From Chelydra serpentina (lineage: Eukaryota > Chordata > Testudines > Chelydridae), in assembly GCA_037349315.1 (NCBI GenBank), contig JBAIAC010000035.1:9562501-9626500 (forward strand): DNA of 64,000 nucleotides. Reading direction: 5' to 3'. The notes under the pieces were generated by a model. It searched no databases. It was not told where the DNA came from and saw only the letters and a program-made list of their open reading frames with translations. This document shows positions 10,167 to 20,773 of this stretch, piece by piece; the first letter of the stretch is position 1, and each line of letters begins with the position of its first letter. The position numbers and the translations under genes are program-made.

Positions 10167-10238
10167 AGGCCCTGATCCATCAAAGTCCATAAGCACGTGC
10201 TTAACTTTAATCACAAGTAGTCCTATGGATCAGGGCCT
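10167..10238. repeat. Short palindromic MITE (72 bp)
   Basis: The arms AGGCCCTGATCCAT (10167-10180) and ATGGATCAGGGCCT (10225-10238) are perfect inverted copies of 14 bp. The interior AAGCACGTGCTTAACTTTAA is itself partly palindromic. It belongs to a recurrent class of foldback repeats in reptile genomes. The target duplication is not clear. Confidence 0.7.
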
Positions 10239-11835
10239 CTGTATTACTAATGTAACAGCATCAGTCTGTAACTAGTAATTCAAAGCACCATTTGTTTAAC
10301 TGTAAAAATGACCCAAATGCTATTTTTATAGTAGAAATGCTAATGATCTACTTAGTTAATGTAACGAGAGTACCAAGATTCACAAGCTACAGGGTACAAG
10401 ATGGACCCCTGAATACAACATTAGGTCAGATCTTTAGTTCCCCTCTCCAGCTGCTATGCAACTTGCTGAAGCATTGAGCATCGTGCCTGCTTCACCCATG
10501 TTTTGGGGTGACAGGGGTAGTAATTTGCTGCTGGTCTATACCACCCCTCCCTGCCCACTTATTGAGGTTAGGAGTAACAGACGCACACAGACTGCCTGCC
10601 CTCTGAGCCTGAACCTAAGCTCCGTGTAGCCCCCTCGGTGGTCTAAGTGGTGTTCTTTTTTCCCTTATGCCCCGGCAAGTCACAATTAACTTCCAGACTA
10701 TCACACCTTGGGCTCCCTATGCCTCGCTTTATGTACTGTACAGTGTATCTATTAGGTATTGTACAGTGCTAGGCACACCGAAGACTCTCAACACTTACAA
10801 AACACAAGGGTCTGAGGTGAGGGGTGGCTTGCGAATAGGCAGGCCAATCCACAGTGTTCCCTGCGGGAGGGGTCTGCAGGGAGAAGTCCTCCAGCCAGAT
10901 AAGGGCTATGTAGCCATCAGCCCCAAATGTTAGCCACTTACGTTGGGTCAGCTGACAGTAGCAGAAACATGCTCCTCTTTGCATCTCACTCAGAGATCCC
11001 ATCTCACTGTTGAAACCAGCTTACGCATAATGTTACTGATATTTCCAAGGCAAACTTGGCAAAACAAGTTTGCAAAAATTACGTCAGGTCTCCAAAATCA
11101 TGAATGTTTTTTTTAAAAATCTCCTGATTTTTAAGCCGATCTTTTTCTTTGATGTCTGGTTTCTTAGCCTTTAGGATGCATTTGGGTCACATTTTCCAGC
11201 TTTTTTTTACAACCATGAAGGCTAGAAATTTGCCCCGTCCCTCCCATTCTTATGGAATCATTTGTCTCTGGAAGCTGGGGCTTTAAAAAACCCTGAACTA
11301 TTACCCTCCTCACTGCCCACATGCCTGTCGTCTTGTTATATAACCACTATCTCCCTAAGATTGGCTTGATTCATTTCTGTCTTCCACTTCAAAACATTTG
11401 TAAGTTATTCAGATTCCCCTTGATTTTCATGGTATAAGGATCTAGATCCACAGATAAATGTCCTGAACCTGGGTATGAATATACAATACGAATAAAAGTC
11501 AGTTTTATGTTTACTGTATTTTAATTATGTTTTCATTGTGTTTCTTGGAAAGGCCCGGGGATGGACACTTTTTAAACACAGGCTAAGGGTAAGTAATTGT
11601 AGCTCTATTGACATCAATGGAGCTATGCTTTCTTTTTTTTAAACGACAGATGGGGATTTGGCCCCCAAAATATACACAGATTTAGACACTTGATTACCGG
11701 CTTTAAATATCCGATGAATGGACTGAATTCTGCTCTCCTAACCCACGTTCTTTATTCTGAAACCAGCCTTCAATGGAAACTGTATTTATTTCACAGCAAG
11801 AAATATAAAATAAACTGATGAGAATGCCGAGATTT
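10239..11835. other. Unique intergenic DNA, no feature seen
   Basis: About 1.6 kb without a delimitable element. A phrase at 11600-11630 (AGCTCTATTGACATCAATGG) resembles a scrap of the short foldback repeats. Frames are short and uninformative. Confidence 0.4.
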
Positions 11836-12022
11836 TGAAGCCTGTTACCCTGGGGCTCAAGACTAGGTTCAATTCTTTGCTCATCCTGCCTCAGTTTCCC
11901 CTCTGTAAAATGAGGATAATAGCAGAGAACTTCCCCACTTCACAGGAGGCTTGTAAACCAAATATTTTAATGACTATGTGGTGCTCAGATACTATGGTAA
12001 TGGAGACTATATAAATACTTAA
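11836..12022 (+). repeat. MIR-type SINE fragment
   Basis: Core motif CCTCAGTTTCCCCTCTGTAA followed by AATGAGGATAATAGC, then a GGAGGCTTGTAAACC and a GTGGTGCTCAGATACTATGG segment, in MIR order. The tRNA-like 5' part is poorly preserved. Confidence 0.75.
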
Positions 12023-13721
12023 GTTTGATAATGCTGTGACAATAACTTAACATGATTGTCCCTGTGTCTTCCTATCTATGGGTCAACAAAAATTGTAGCA
12101 CAGGACATTTGGCAATTCCCTGCATATAACCCTTTATAACAATACTAGATCTACTGACATAAATGTGGCTACTTATGAGTAAGGTGAGCAAGTCCTAGCC
12201 CACTAGGCCAGATTCTCGGGCCAACTTTATCTAATTTTAAATATGTAATCGTGCTTGTAAGAATATTATGCTTTCCACAAGATTTTGATATCAAAGAATC
12301 AGATGTCCCTGCTGGGCAAGCATCTTGTGAAACAGAGTGAGCCTATATTACTTTAAAAGCATTCACAGCTGGCTTGTGGCCAATTGGATTGAAATCCTAA
12401 GCATTGTAGCATCATTAAAGAGAGTTGGCGGAGACTCAAATGATGATGAAAAAAGTATTAGAAGTAGAACTGGAATTTTTCAATGTACAATGGAATCTGG
12501 TATATAAAATTTTGCATTCTGAGAGACAACAATTCATGCATTCTTTTATGGAGACCATCTGCCTACTGTGGCATTCATGCATGCTGGATGAAAACTGAAT
12601 CAAATATCCCTATACATCTGTCATGTTACGTTGCCTTTTCTACCTTAAAACTTCAAAAAAGTCTAACTTAATTAAAAATACTTTTTCCACTAAGAGATAT
12701 TTGCTTTTGCTTTTTTATTCTTCAATATCTTCCATGGGTTTATATAGTAGGGACTGATTTATATAACAGAAATTAATTATAAATGATGATTTTTTCTATC
12801 TTAAGAATAATTGCTGTTTGTAACTAGTTCAAATAAATATAAAATGAAAAAATATCATTTGTTCAGTGTGTGCTGACTTTATCATATATAAAGTTCAAGA
12901 GATCCCAGAAAAACAGCTGCCTATGGCATATTTCTAATACACAACCCCCATCTCGCTTTCTGATCAGTTTAATTTTTATTCAGATTTTTTGAAACTACAA
13001 CTAATCCATGGATATCAGATTGTACAAAGCTGCAGCAATAACTCTTATTTTATTTACTACCTAACCGACAAAGCGTTATATTTAATTTTGATTTAGGCAG
13101 GGCAGAAAAAAGCGGTGGACCGTTAGTTTGTAACAGAAAAAAATCTAAATTGAGCCAACCCTTATGTAGTATTTTAAAATAGGCCCATTGAAATCATTGG
13201 ATTCTATATTTTGACGTTATTTGCTCTTAACAGAACACCTTGAGGGCCTGGTTTTCAAAGATTGGAGGCTCAGTGCTGTTTGAAAAGCAAGGCTCTCAAG
13301 CTGAGTACACAAAAAATGAGGCACCCAAAAGTCACTAGTAACGTCTGAAAACATAGGCCGAGCTCACTCTTACTCCTGTGTTCTAGACACCCAATTCTGT
13401 CCTCTCCATCGAGTTTCATGTTTGTGAATCAGCACCTAGCCCAACGGGGTCCCAGTCTACGACTCGGGATCCTAGACGCTATGATTATAAATAAATCAAT
13501 AAATAAATAGAATACAGACTTAACGGTCAGTTCGCATTGAGGCATTCATGTGCATCGGGGGAAAATCGATTCCTGAGTATATGCTAACACTCAAAGAGCT
13601 CCTAACAGACCAGCTCGGTGAAGTTGAAAAGACAGCTGTGAAGCAAAGAAGGGCGTTGAGCGCCACTTGCTGGTACAAATCTAAACTGGAGGAAGAATGA
13701 CTCTCTATACAGGATGTTTCT
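12023..13721. other. AT-rich unique DNA
   Basis: No coding exon. Around 13240-13345 the phrases GGTTTTCAAAGATTGG and GTCTGAAAACATAGGCC may be the decayed arms of a foldback repeat, but the stem is too weak to call. Confidence 0.35.
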
Positions 13722-13729
13722 TTATAGAA

Positions 13730-14048
13730 CAGGGGTAGGGAATCTATGGCATGGGTGCCAAAGGCGGCACGCGGGCTGATTTTCAGTGGCGCTCACACTG
13801 CCCGGGTCCTGGCCACCGGTCGGGGGGGGGGGGCGGCTCTGCATTTTAATTTAATTGTAAATGAAGCTTATTAAACATTTTTAAAATCTTATTTTCTTTA
13901 AATACAGCAATAGTTTAGTTATATATTATAGACTTGTAGAAAGAGACTTTCTAAAAATGTTAAAATGTATTACTGGCAGGCGAAACCTTAAATTAGAGTG
14001 AATAAATGACGATTCGGCACACCACTTCTGAAAGGTTGCCAACCCCTG
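13730..14048. mobile_element. Non-autonomous hAT element (319 bp)
   Basis: Left end CAGGGGTAGGGAATC and right end GGTTGCCAACCCCTG are imperfect inverted copies. The 8-bp target duplication TTATAGAA is exact (13722-13729 and 14049-14056). The left third is GC-rich with GGCGGCACGCGGGC and a 12-G run at 13822; the rest is AT-rich, ending in CGGCACACCACTTCTGAAAG. No frame. The ends resemble Charlie-type hAT termini. Confidence 0.92.
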
Positions 14049-14249
14049 TTATAGAAGGAACTCTTCTTTGATCAATATTCTAATTGGAAGTATGGACTAT
14101 ATACTACTGTACTCATGCTATATGTGACACTATCGCATAACTCACACAAAGAGAGCCACACAGCTAGCATGGGTTACAATAGCATAAACTACCTTATTTT
14201 ATACGACTTACTAGAGCTGGAAGAATAATGCAAACCTATGAGCCAGATT

Positions 14250-14530
14250 CTCGGCTACAGCTCAGAAATATGTAGAGCAATGTAGCAGGGGCTTGAAGTG
14301 ACCTTTTTACACTCCTCTGATCCTGGAGCCACTGTGTGCAGATCTGGTCTCCTGGCATAAATCACAGCAGCCTGAATGCTCACATTTATTGCTAGCCAGG
14401 TGCAAAGAAAGCCATTGTAATGCAACTCCCCAGGGTGGGTCATCAGCAGTGGGGACTGAACTCGGGACTTCTGGATCTAAAAGTGTAGGCCTCTACTGCC
14501 CGATCTGAAAAAGCTCAGAATCGGTGAGCT
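14250..14530 (-). repeat. Possible tRNA-derived SINE relic
   Basis: Read on the minus strand, 14430-14530 gives a promoter-like order with GAGCTTTTTCAGATCGGGCAG and a box-B-like GAGTTCAGTCCC. Downstream sequence is decayed. It could be a diverged MIR or another SINE, so this is a weak call. Confidence 0.35.
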
Positions 14531-14975
14531 CAAAGGCTGTAGCAGAATTGTAAACCGCTATGTATCCAGCCACTAGGAAACAGAGTCACATTGGATAAGT
14601 GTGGGTTACAAAAACGAGGCTTGACTTTGCCACACCTCTGCACACTAGACATGGGGGTGGATTCTTAGCCCCACTCTGGTACCTTTGCACTGTTCTGCCA
14701 GTGCAAAGGGGCAGTGAAACAAGTCTAGCAGGCTCCTCAGATTCCCTCAGGGTAGGGGTTGTTGCTGGGGTGGGGGGAAATGTGTGATATGCTCTGGTGA
14801 TCTCCAGCAGCTGGAATGGCCTCTTGGAGCCATAGGCATCCAGGCACAGTTTAGAGCAGCTCTGAGGCTACTCTAAGTTGCTTAGGGGCCAGACTCCTCC
14901 CACTCAGTTCTGTAATGCAAATTCCCTGGGTCAGGGAAGTGGAAATGTAGCATATAGTCAACTCCCCTTTGCCTA

Positions 14976-15102
14976 GGGTGACGAGATGTCCCAATTTTAT
15001 AGGGACAGTTCCGATATTTGGGGCTTTGTATTATATGGGCACCTATTACCCCTCCCCCCCCACTCCTTGTCCCGATATTTCACACTTGCTATCTGGTCAC
15101 CC
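14976..15102 (+). mobile_element. TA-flanked MITE, family B, copy 1 (127 bp)
   Basis: Left end GGGTGACGAGATGTCCCAAT, right end TATCTGGTCACCC; the ends are inverted copies (GGGTGACCAGA, one change). TA dinucleotides flank both ends (14974-14975 and 15103-15104), which suits a Tc1/mariner-type target. The interior contains ATAGGGACAGTTCCGATATT and a C-rich tract. Other copies lie at 42779 and 57018 in the opposite orientation. Confidence 0.85.
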
Positions 15103-15104
15103 TA

Positions 15105-16630
15105 CCTTTGCCACAGCCTGGGGGAGAAAACCCCTTTCTGATGCTGAGCTGATCTAGGCGTGCTCTGTGTTGGGAAGCAGACAGCTGCAATGTAGTGGAT
15201 GTTTACAGTGAAAGACTCAGTGCCCAAGTGCTGAGCGGAGCCAGAGGGAGCCTGTGCAAACCCCCTAGGATATTACTCTAGGCTGGTTGTATCCCAAAGA
15301 TCAATTCTTTAATGTGATACAGCAGCAGAAAATGCCAACGCCTATAAAACCAGCAGGCATCAGCAAGTTTTCAAGCTCCGGTGCAGATGTGCTTCACCTT
15401 TCACTCGTTCTGATTTTCCTTGACAGCCTCCAGTGCAGAGAGTGGTCCTTGGGTTTTGTTTAGCACAGAAACTGACCATGCAAAATTTGACTACAAACCT
15501 GTTCAAATGTTTACTGATAACTTGATGAACTTTCAAATAGGGCTTCTGTTTTGCTATGGAGCCTTTGTTAAATCAGTGGTTTGTTTCACTTCCAGCAGAT
15601 GGAGCTAGAAAGCAGAGAGAGTAGTTTATACATCAATAATAAGGGCACGTTTTCCTGCTTATGAATTAGTCACCTGTACCTTTAAAGAGCTGTCACATGA
15701 TTGCAAATGCTGGCACATCTTTTGACAGACGACAATGGCAAACGTAGCTCTATATCATCTGCTACTATCATGAGGCAATTCCCACTAATACTTTGGTACC
15801 CGTGGATCTGGTCATTTAGCAACTGTAGGACTTTGGAAGACATCTAGTATGGGTCACTGTCTTGTCTTATGAGCCAGGAGGTATTGCACAACACAGTAAA
15901 ATAATACAGTTAGAAAAATATAAAGCAATGCTGATACCATCAGATGAATGGGAGAGTAGTAATGCACCCTGCAGAACAGGTCCAGACCTGCTATAGAATA
16001 TGGATACAGTGTTTTTATTTTCTGTCCATAATGAGGAAACTCACACGGCTTTTTGCAAACTAGCTTTGGGATGGATTTGTGGGAACTAGCATCAACCTGC
16101 AAATTCGGCATCTTGGAGCATCAACAAATCCAATTTTGTAGTTATTTGGGATTCTGAGCATACAGAATTAGACGAGGAAGTTCCCTTTTAAGATGTCCTG
16201 CCCTGGTGGTTGCCATTCTACCAGACCCATAAGGTTCTTCATGAAAGTTCAATGTAACGGACTCCAGCAGATGGCTGGCTAAATTGGGGGGCAACTCTGT
16301 CCTTTCCCCACACCCTAAGGACTTGGTTTCCTGTAGTGCTCTGTGTAGTGAGCCGCCATCCAAGCAATCAGACCCACTTTGCTCTCTCAGCCCTCGAGGG
16401 ACAGATACTTCAGCTACATCCATAGTCTTCACAAGATCATGGCCAAAGTCCTTATAGGGATCCCTAAGCTGCCATCATGTCACAGTACTTTCGAATCTGA
16501 TACTGTATGTCACAGCAACATGACAAAGAGATGCTGTGTCAGCATCACAGGGCTTGTTCTAGAGGGATCTTATTTTTAGTGGGAAAGGCCCAGAAGGCGT
16601 TTTCTTCCCTTTTCAGTTTTTTTTTTTAAG
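15105..16630. other. Unique intergenic DNA, no feature seen
   Basis: About 1.5 kb, mixed composition, no recognised repeat or convincing exon. A pure T run ends at about 16627 next to the next hAT element. Confidence 0.4.
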
Positions 16631-16638
16631 ATGGCAGC

Positions 16639-16838
16639 CAGGAGCGGCGCCAGCTTTCTTGCCGCCCTAGGTGGCAGCGGGACAGGCCGGGGAAGTTGAC
16701 ACCGAAGTGCCGCCGGAGTCCTCGGCAGCAGCTTCTTCAGCCGCCGGGGATCTCGGTGGCATTTCGGCGGCTGCCTCTCCCGCCGGCGGCCGCCGAGGGA
16801 CCTCAGATGCCGCCCCCCAAATCCTGGGCGACTACCTG
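16639..16838. mobile_element. Non-autonomous hAT, GC-rich family A, copy 2 (200 bp)
   Basis: Left end CAGGAGCGGCGCCAGC followed by TTTCTTGCCGCCC resembles the left end of the copy at 2736. The right end finishes GACTACCTG. Flanking 8-mers ATGGCAGC (16631-16638) and ATGGTAGC (16839-16846) agree at 7 of 8. The interior is dominated by GCCGCCGG and GGCGGC repeats. Open frames on both strands across it are GC artefacts. Confidence 0.75.
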
Positions 16839-16849
16839 ATGGTAGCCAC

Positions 16850-17072
16850 ATGTGAGAGGAAGGATGTCCTTGTTGCTAATGCACAGGACAGAAGTCAGGT
16901 GATCTAGATTTTATTCCCAATCCTGCCACAGATTTCCTGGTGACCATGGGCAAGTCATTGAACCCGACTTTGCTTTGGAGGTCTCAGAGGAGTGTTGGGG
17001 GATGTAATGAACATGCATAACATGTTTTGATTTAGATGGAAAGCACAATAAAAGTGCTAAGTATTATTATAA
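16850..17072 (+). repeat. MIR-type SINE
   Basis: Order of motifs: ACAGAAGTCAGGTGATCTAG, ATTCCCAATCCTGCCACAGA, TGGTGACCATGGGCAAGTCA, and a 3' end AAAGTGCTAAGTATTATTAT. The usual TCATCTGTAAAATGGG core is degraded. The hAT copy 16639-16838 inserted at its left edge. Confidence 0.75.
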
Positions 17073-17984
17073 TTCACAATGACTAATTTAATCCATGAAT
17101 TTAGCCACTTTTTCAGCTCATGGAATATCCAGCAACAAAACATGATTTCTTTGAATATATTCATCATAGAGAACATTTCCTTTTTTTATTCATGGATCAT
17201 GACCTTTCAAAATTGGGGGGAGGGAGGGCAGGGAGTTAACCTTTTTGACAAAATATTCATGACATTTATTCCCTTCTTTTGACCAACTATAGAACTGGTC
17301 AGACTTTCTCCAATTTTGAAACTTCAGACATTTCAAATTTCAAAACAAAAAATCCTGAGTAAGTTCCAAAACCCGTTAATTCTCTTCTCCCCCACCCCCA
17401 TGAGCTCCAATAATTAAAATTCGAGTTGTGTTGCTTAGTTCTGACTGGCCAGGTAAATGACTTGGCATTATTTCTCCTCCCTACATGTAGGAATGTGCAG
17501 CTACTTTCAGCATGAATTCTTGAGCATGAGAATAAAAAAATTTGGTTTCTACAAATATTTGCACCTACAGCTTTAAAATTCACTTTGAACCAACATCTGT
17601 GCCAGTAAAATTCAAATACATAATGGGCGTAGAATGACAAGCAAATGCACTTTAAAAAAATCAGATGGAAGCTTTTTCGCATTATTTATGTACACAGCTT
17701 AATGACTAACTTCATCAGACCTCAGAATTAGGAGAGGTTGAGCCCTGGTCAGTACTTTATTAGTATACTTCCAAAAAAGCTGCAGAAAGTGATGCACGTG
17801 ATGTAGACAGTGGCCTTATTTGTCTGAGTATTGCAACAATACCTCCGCATGTCGTTGGGGAGGGGGGGCGGGGTGTGCAGCGCATCTGTCCCTTTTATGA
17901 CTGCAAAACCCAGATCAGGATTTAGGGATAACATGCAAGGTGATACTGTGTTTTAGTCTCTTTTTTATTCATTAAAGCTATTCT
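17073..17984. other. AT-rich unique DNA
   Basis: No recognised element. A 127-codon minus-strand frame at 17299-17682 has no domain signature. Confidence 0.4.
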
Positions 17985-18135
17985 CTACCATGTGGGACAC
18001 TGCAGTCTCTGGCTGCCAGTGCAGTCTTTTAGATGAGATGTAAAACTGGGGTTCAAAGAGGAGGAGTGTTAGTGAGTCCCTGCGTCCTGTTAAAATTAGG
18101 TAATAACATCGGCTTATAATACTTTAAATCTCTCC
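17985..18135. repeat. Possible L2-like LINE 3' relic
   Basis: CAGTCTTTTAGATGAGATGT followed by AAAACTGGGGTTC and a TTAAAATTAGGTAATAAC stretch resemble the 3' untranslated region of L2-clade LINEs. It is short and diverged. Confidence 0.35.
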
Positions 18136-18900
18136 TGTAGTTTCAGTTGATAAAGGTATTATTTACTTCCAGCCATCACTAATGGCTATGTGTTGTTAAA
18201 CAGCTGTCTCTTTAAGCATGTTGCTAATTTGTAAGCCTCTCAGGGATCCTAGCCAAAAAGCCCTAAAAGAAATATATTGTCATGCTTATTGATTGGCCTT
18301 GTTTGTTTGTTCATGCCAGTGCCGCTTACTTTCTGTTATGTGCCCCCTTTTTGGCTCCGTACACATTTCCTGTTAATCTATTTTGAATTATCCAACTGCA
18401 AGATATTTACCAAGCAGGAATGGCGATTATTCTCTCTACAGCAGCAAGGAAATCAGAGTGCCTTGCTTTGTGCGCTCAGGTAACAACTTTGCTGCTAATG
18501 ATTTATGCTACATTAAGCGACAGGTCTCTGGAAAACTACTTGGAAGCTCTGAACGCTATGCATTTTCTCATCAGATTTTTGATTGTTATGATATATGCCC
18601 GCATGAGGCTGCAAGGAAGGGGGAGGAAAGCTTTTTATGGTATATTATGACCCATATGGAAAAAATATATATTTCCCACACATCTGATCATATATATTGG
18701 GCACATTTGTAAAGCACATGTGAACTTTTATGAAACTAGACTGATTACATGACCAAAATATATCAGTTCGAGCTAGATTTATTTAAAGCATAATAAATAT
18801 ATCGCTCCCATGGCTGCACTGAATTAGCAATCCAGTTGGCTGAGGAGAATTCAGAGCTGTGCCAGACTAAATCTGCATGGGACAGTAGTGTCTTCCCTGT
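18136..18900. promoter_or_regulatory. Repeat-free candidate conserved non-coding block
   Basis: High-complexity sequence with many AT-rich factor-like cores: CAGCTGTCTCTTTAAGCATG, TTGTTTGTTTGTTC (forkhead-like), CTGCTAATGATTTATGC, CTATGCATTTTC and GAATTAGCAATCC. There is no repeat inside and no coding frame with domain content. Inference only; the presence of flanking repeats just outside makes the gap notable. Confidence 0.28.
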
Positions 18901-20065
18901 TAAGGCATCCCACAGAGTGAACAATTACCATGTTGGTACTTGGCTTCCCACTCCTTGTTTCACAAAAACCCAAGCACCAGAGAAGAAATTATAGTTTAAT
19001 CACTCTCTTGTGGATAAAATATGGGAAGTGAAAGGAAGAATTTTATGGGCTTAGACATGTTGGATGAAAGGAAGGATCTTGACAAGCAAGAGTCTGCAAA
19101 CCTGGCTTTCCGCTCCATGGGATCACCTCCATTCTTAAGTGGCAGCACTTATGTGTTTGTGATGGAGTTTGTTTGCCGAAGGTTCTATTGTTCAATAGAT
19201 TTTCCACCTCTCCCTTTTTGGCGGGAGAAGGAGAAGAGCGGGGACAGGGAGGAATAGTAGCACTGAAAGAAGAACTGCTTTGAGGTCTCTGCCTGTGCAC
19301 TCCTACTCTCCTCTTGTCTCTCCTTCTCCCCACACTGGTCAAAAGGTGATGCTCTGAACAGGACACCCGAAAGCTTTATAATCCTCTTGCAGCAAGAGAG
19401 GACCGTTTCACCACAACAGTCCCAACACTGTCAGCGGGAACCAAGAAGCACCAGGTAATATTGGCCTCCCCATCCAGAGTCCAGAGAACCCTTTAGTGTG
19501 AGCACCGAGCAATCGGACCTACAGGAATTTTTGAGGCTGTTGGCATCAGGCTGGAGAGTGCAGTCCAGTGAACTGCTGCTTTACACAATATGCTCATGAT
19601 GATGCCACAGGTTTCCAGCGGGCATTAATGTAACTTCACACCCTCAGCCCCAATGAGCGGGAAAGTGTGGCGCAGGTACAGGCTGGGAAGTAGTAGCAGC
19701 CTGGCTCCTGAGTGAGCCAGGCCGTCAGAGGGGATGGGCCCTCGGGAGAACTGCATCGGGTCAGGTCCTCTGCATTAATGCCCCAAGACCCACGAAGTTG
19801 GGAGCAGGATTCCCCATGGATCCTCCAGCTGTGCATTGAGGAGACAATGCTCCCTAGCCTCTCCACAGTCCTGGGAGTCCCTTCCTGTAAGGGGATGAGA
19901 GCTGGGAAAACACTTTCCCCTGTAGGTTTTCCATTCCCAATCCATATTTCACTGGGGATGATGTTTGGGCCCTCCCTGCCCACAGACAGAATCATCAGTG
20001 CTGGAGATGTAAAAAGCCTATTAGGTCATGCAAGCCACTCCCTTGGTCAGTGCAGGATGGCTCCC
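18901..20065. other. Unique intergenic DNA, no clear feature
   Basis: GC rises to average. Overlapping open frames of about 107-119 codons at 19043-19366, 19636-19995 and 19712-20068 have no recognisable domain and occur on both strands, so I do not call a gene. Confidence 0.35.
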
Positions 20066-20285
20066 TAGTCCTTTGTCCAGGTGAGATCTAAGGGTCTCAG
20101 GCAGTGAGGCTTCTAGCGCGTCCCTTCAGAGACTGTTCCATAGACGAATGGATTTCAGCATTCGGAAGCGTTTCCTGCTATTAAGCTGAGTTTTCCTTTT
20201 CTTTATTTCATCCCATGACGTCTCATTCTGAACATCACCTTTCATTTCAGTCGATGTGGATCTCCTACCGGCCCAATGGCGCCAC
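20066..20285 (-). mobile_element. CR1-like LINE fragment, minus strand
   Basis: The plus strand reads as CR1 antisense: CAGAGACTGTTCCATAGACG, GCGTTTCCTGCTATTAAGCTG and TTTATTTCATCCCATGACG follow the order of the antisense C-terminal region of CR1 copies. No frame survives. Confidence 0.55.
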
Positions 20286-20515
20286 CTTTAGATTTACTTA
20301 AGCCCTCTTTTCATCACAGGCCCCGGGGGCATACACAGATCCCGGTGAATGAACAGCAAAATGGGACTCGTCCTGTGATCTTGCAGAGGCTTATTCCCCA
20401 AGATCATGAATGACTTTAATGCACAGTAGATAATTAGTGATTCATTTTCTATCTGGGAATGAACTGCAGCAAAGGGGAGAATGAAGAAATTGTGCACAGC
20501 TATTACCCTCTAGGG

Positions 20516-20531
20516 CAGTGGTTCTTAACCT
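20516..20531 (+). repeat. Left terminal inverted repeat of the autonomous hAT
   Basis: CAGTGGTTCTTAACCT, a perfect inverse of 22825-22840. Preceded by CTCTAGGG, the left copy of the target duplication. The transposase would cut at the C of CAG. Confidence 0.97.
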
Positions 20532-20607
20532 TGTTGGAGGTACTGAACCCCACCAGTTTCATATGCGCATTCACCGAACCCTTCTTAATTTGAAAAATAA
20601 AATATGA

Positions 20608-20613
20608 TTTATT
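20608..20613 (-). terminator. Polyadenylation signal AATAAA of the hAT transposase
   Basis: TTTATT on the plus strand gives AATAAA on the minus strand, about 160 bp after the stop codon and still inside the element. It would allow the transposon to make its own polyadenylated mRNA. Confidence 0.6.
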
Positions 20614-20773
20614 CAACTTCAAAACATAGGTATATATTTATACTTAGGTATATTTTTATATATAGGTGCACAAAATGAATAAGACCATTAAGAACAAAGA
20701 ACAAAACCATCAAAATATTGAAACATGATTTTCACACAAAAACAAAACCATAATAATGAATATTTACTGCAAA

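Noticed and set aside
16576..16907. Opposing GC-rich frames of 78-91 codons
   Set aside because: They cover a non-autonomous hAT; alanine, proline and arginine richness follows from GCC/GGC repeats.
17299..17682. 127-codon minus-strand frame
   Set aside because: AT-rich, no motif, no context.
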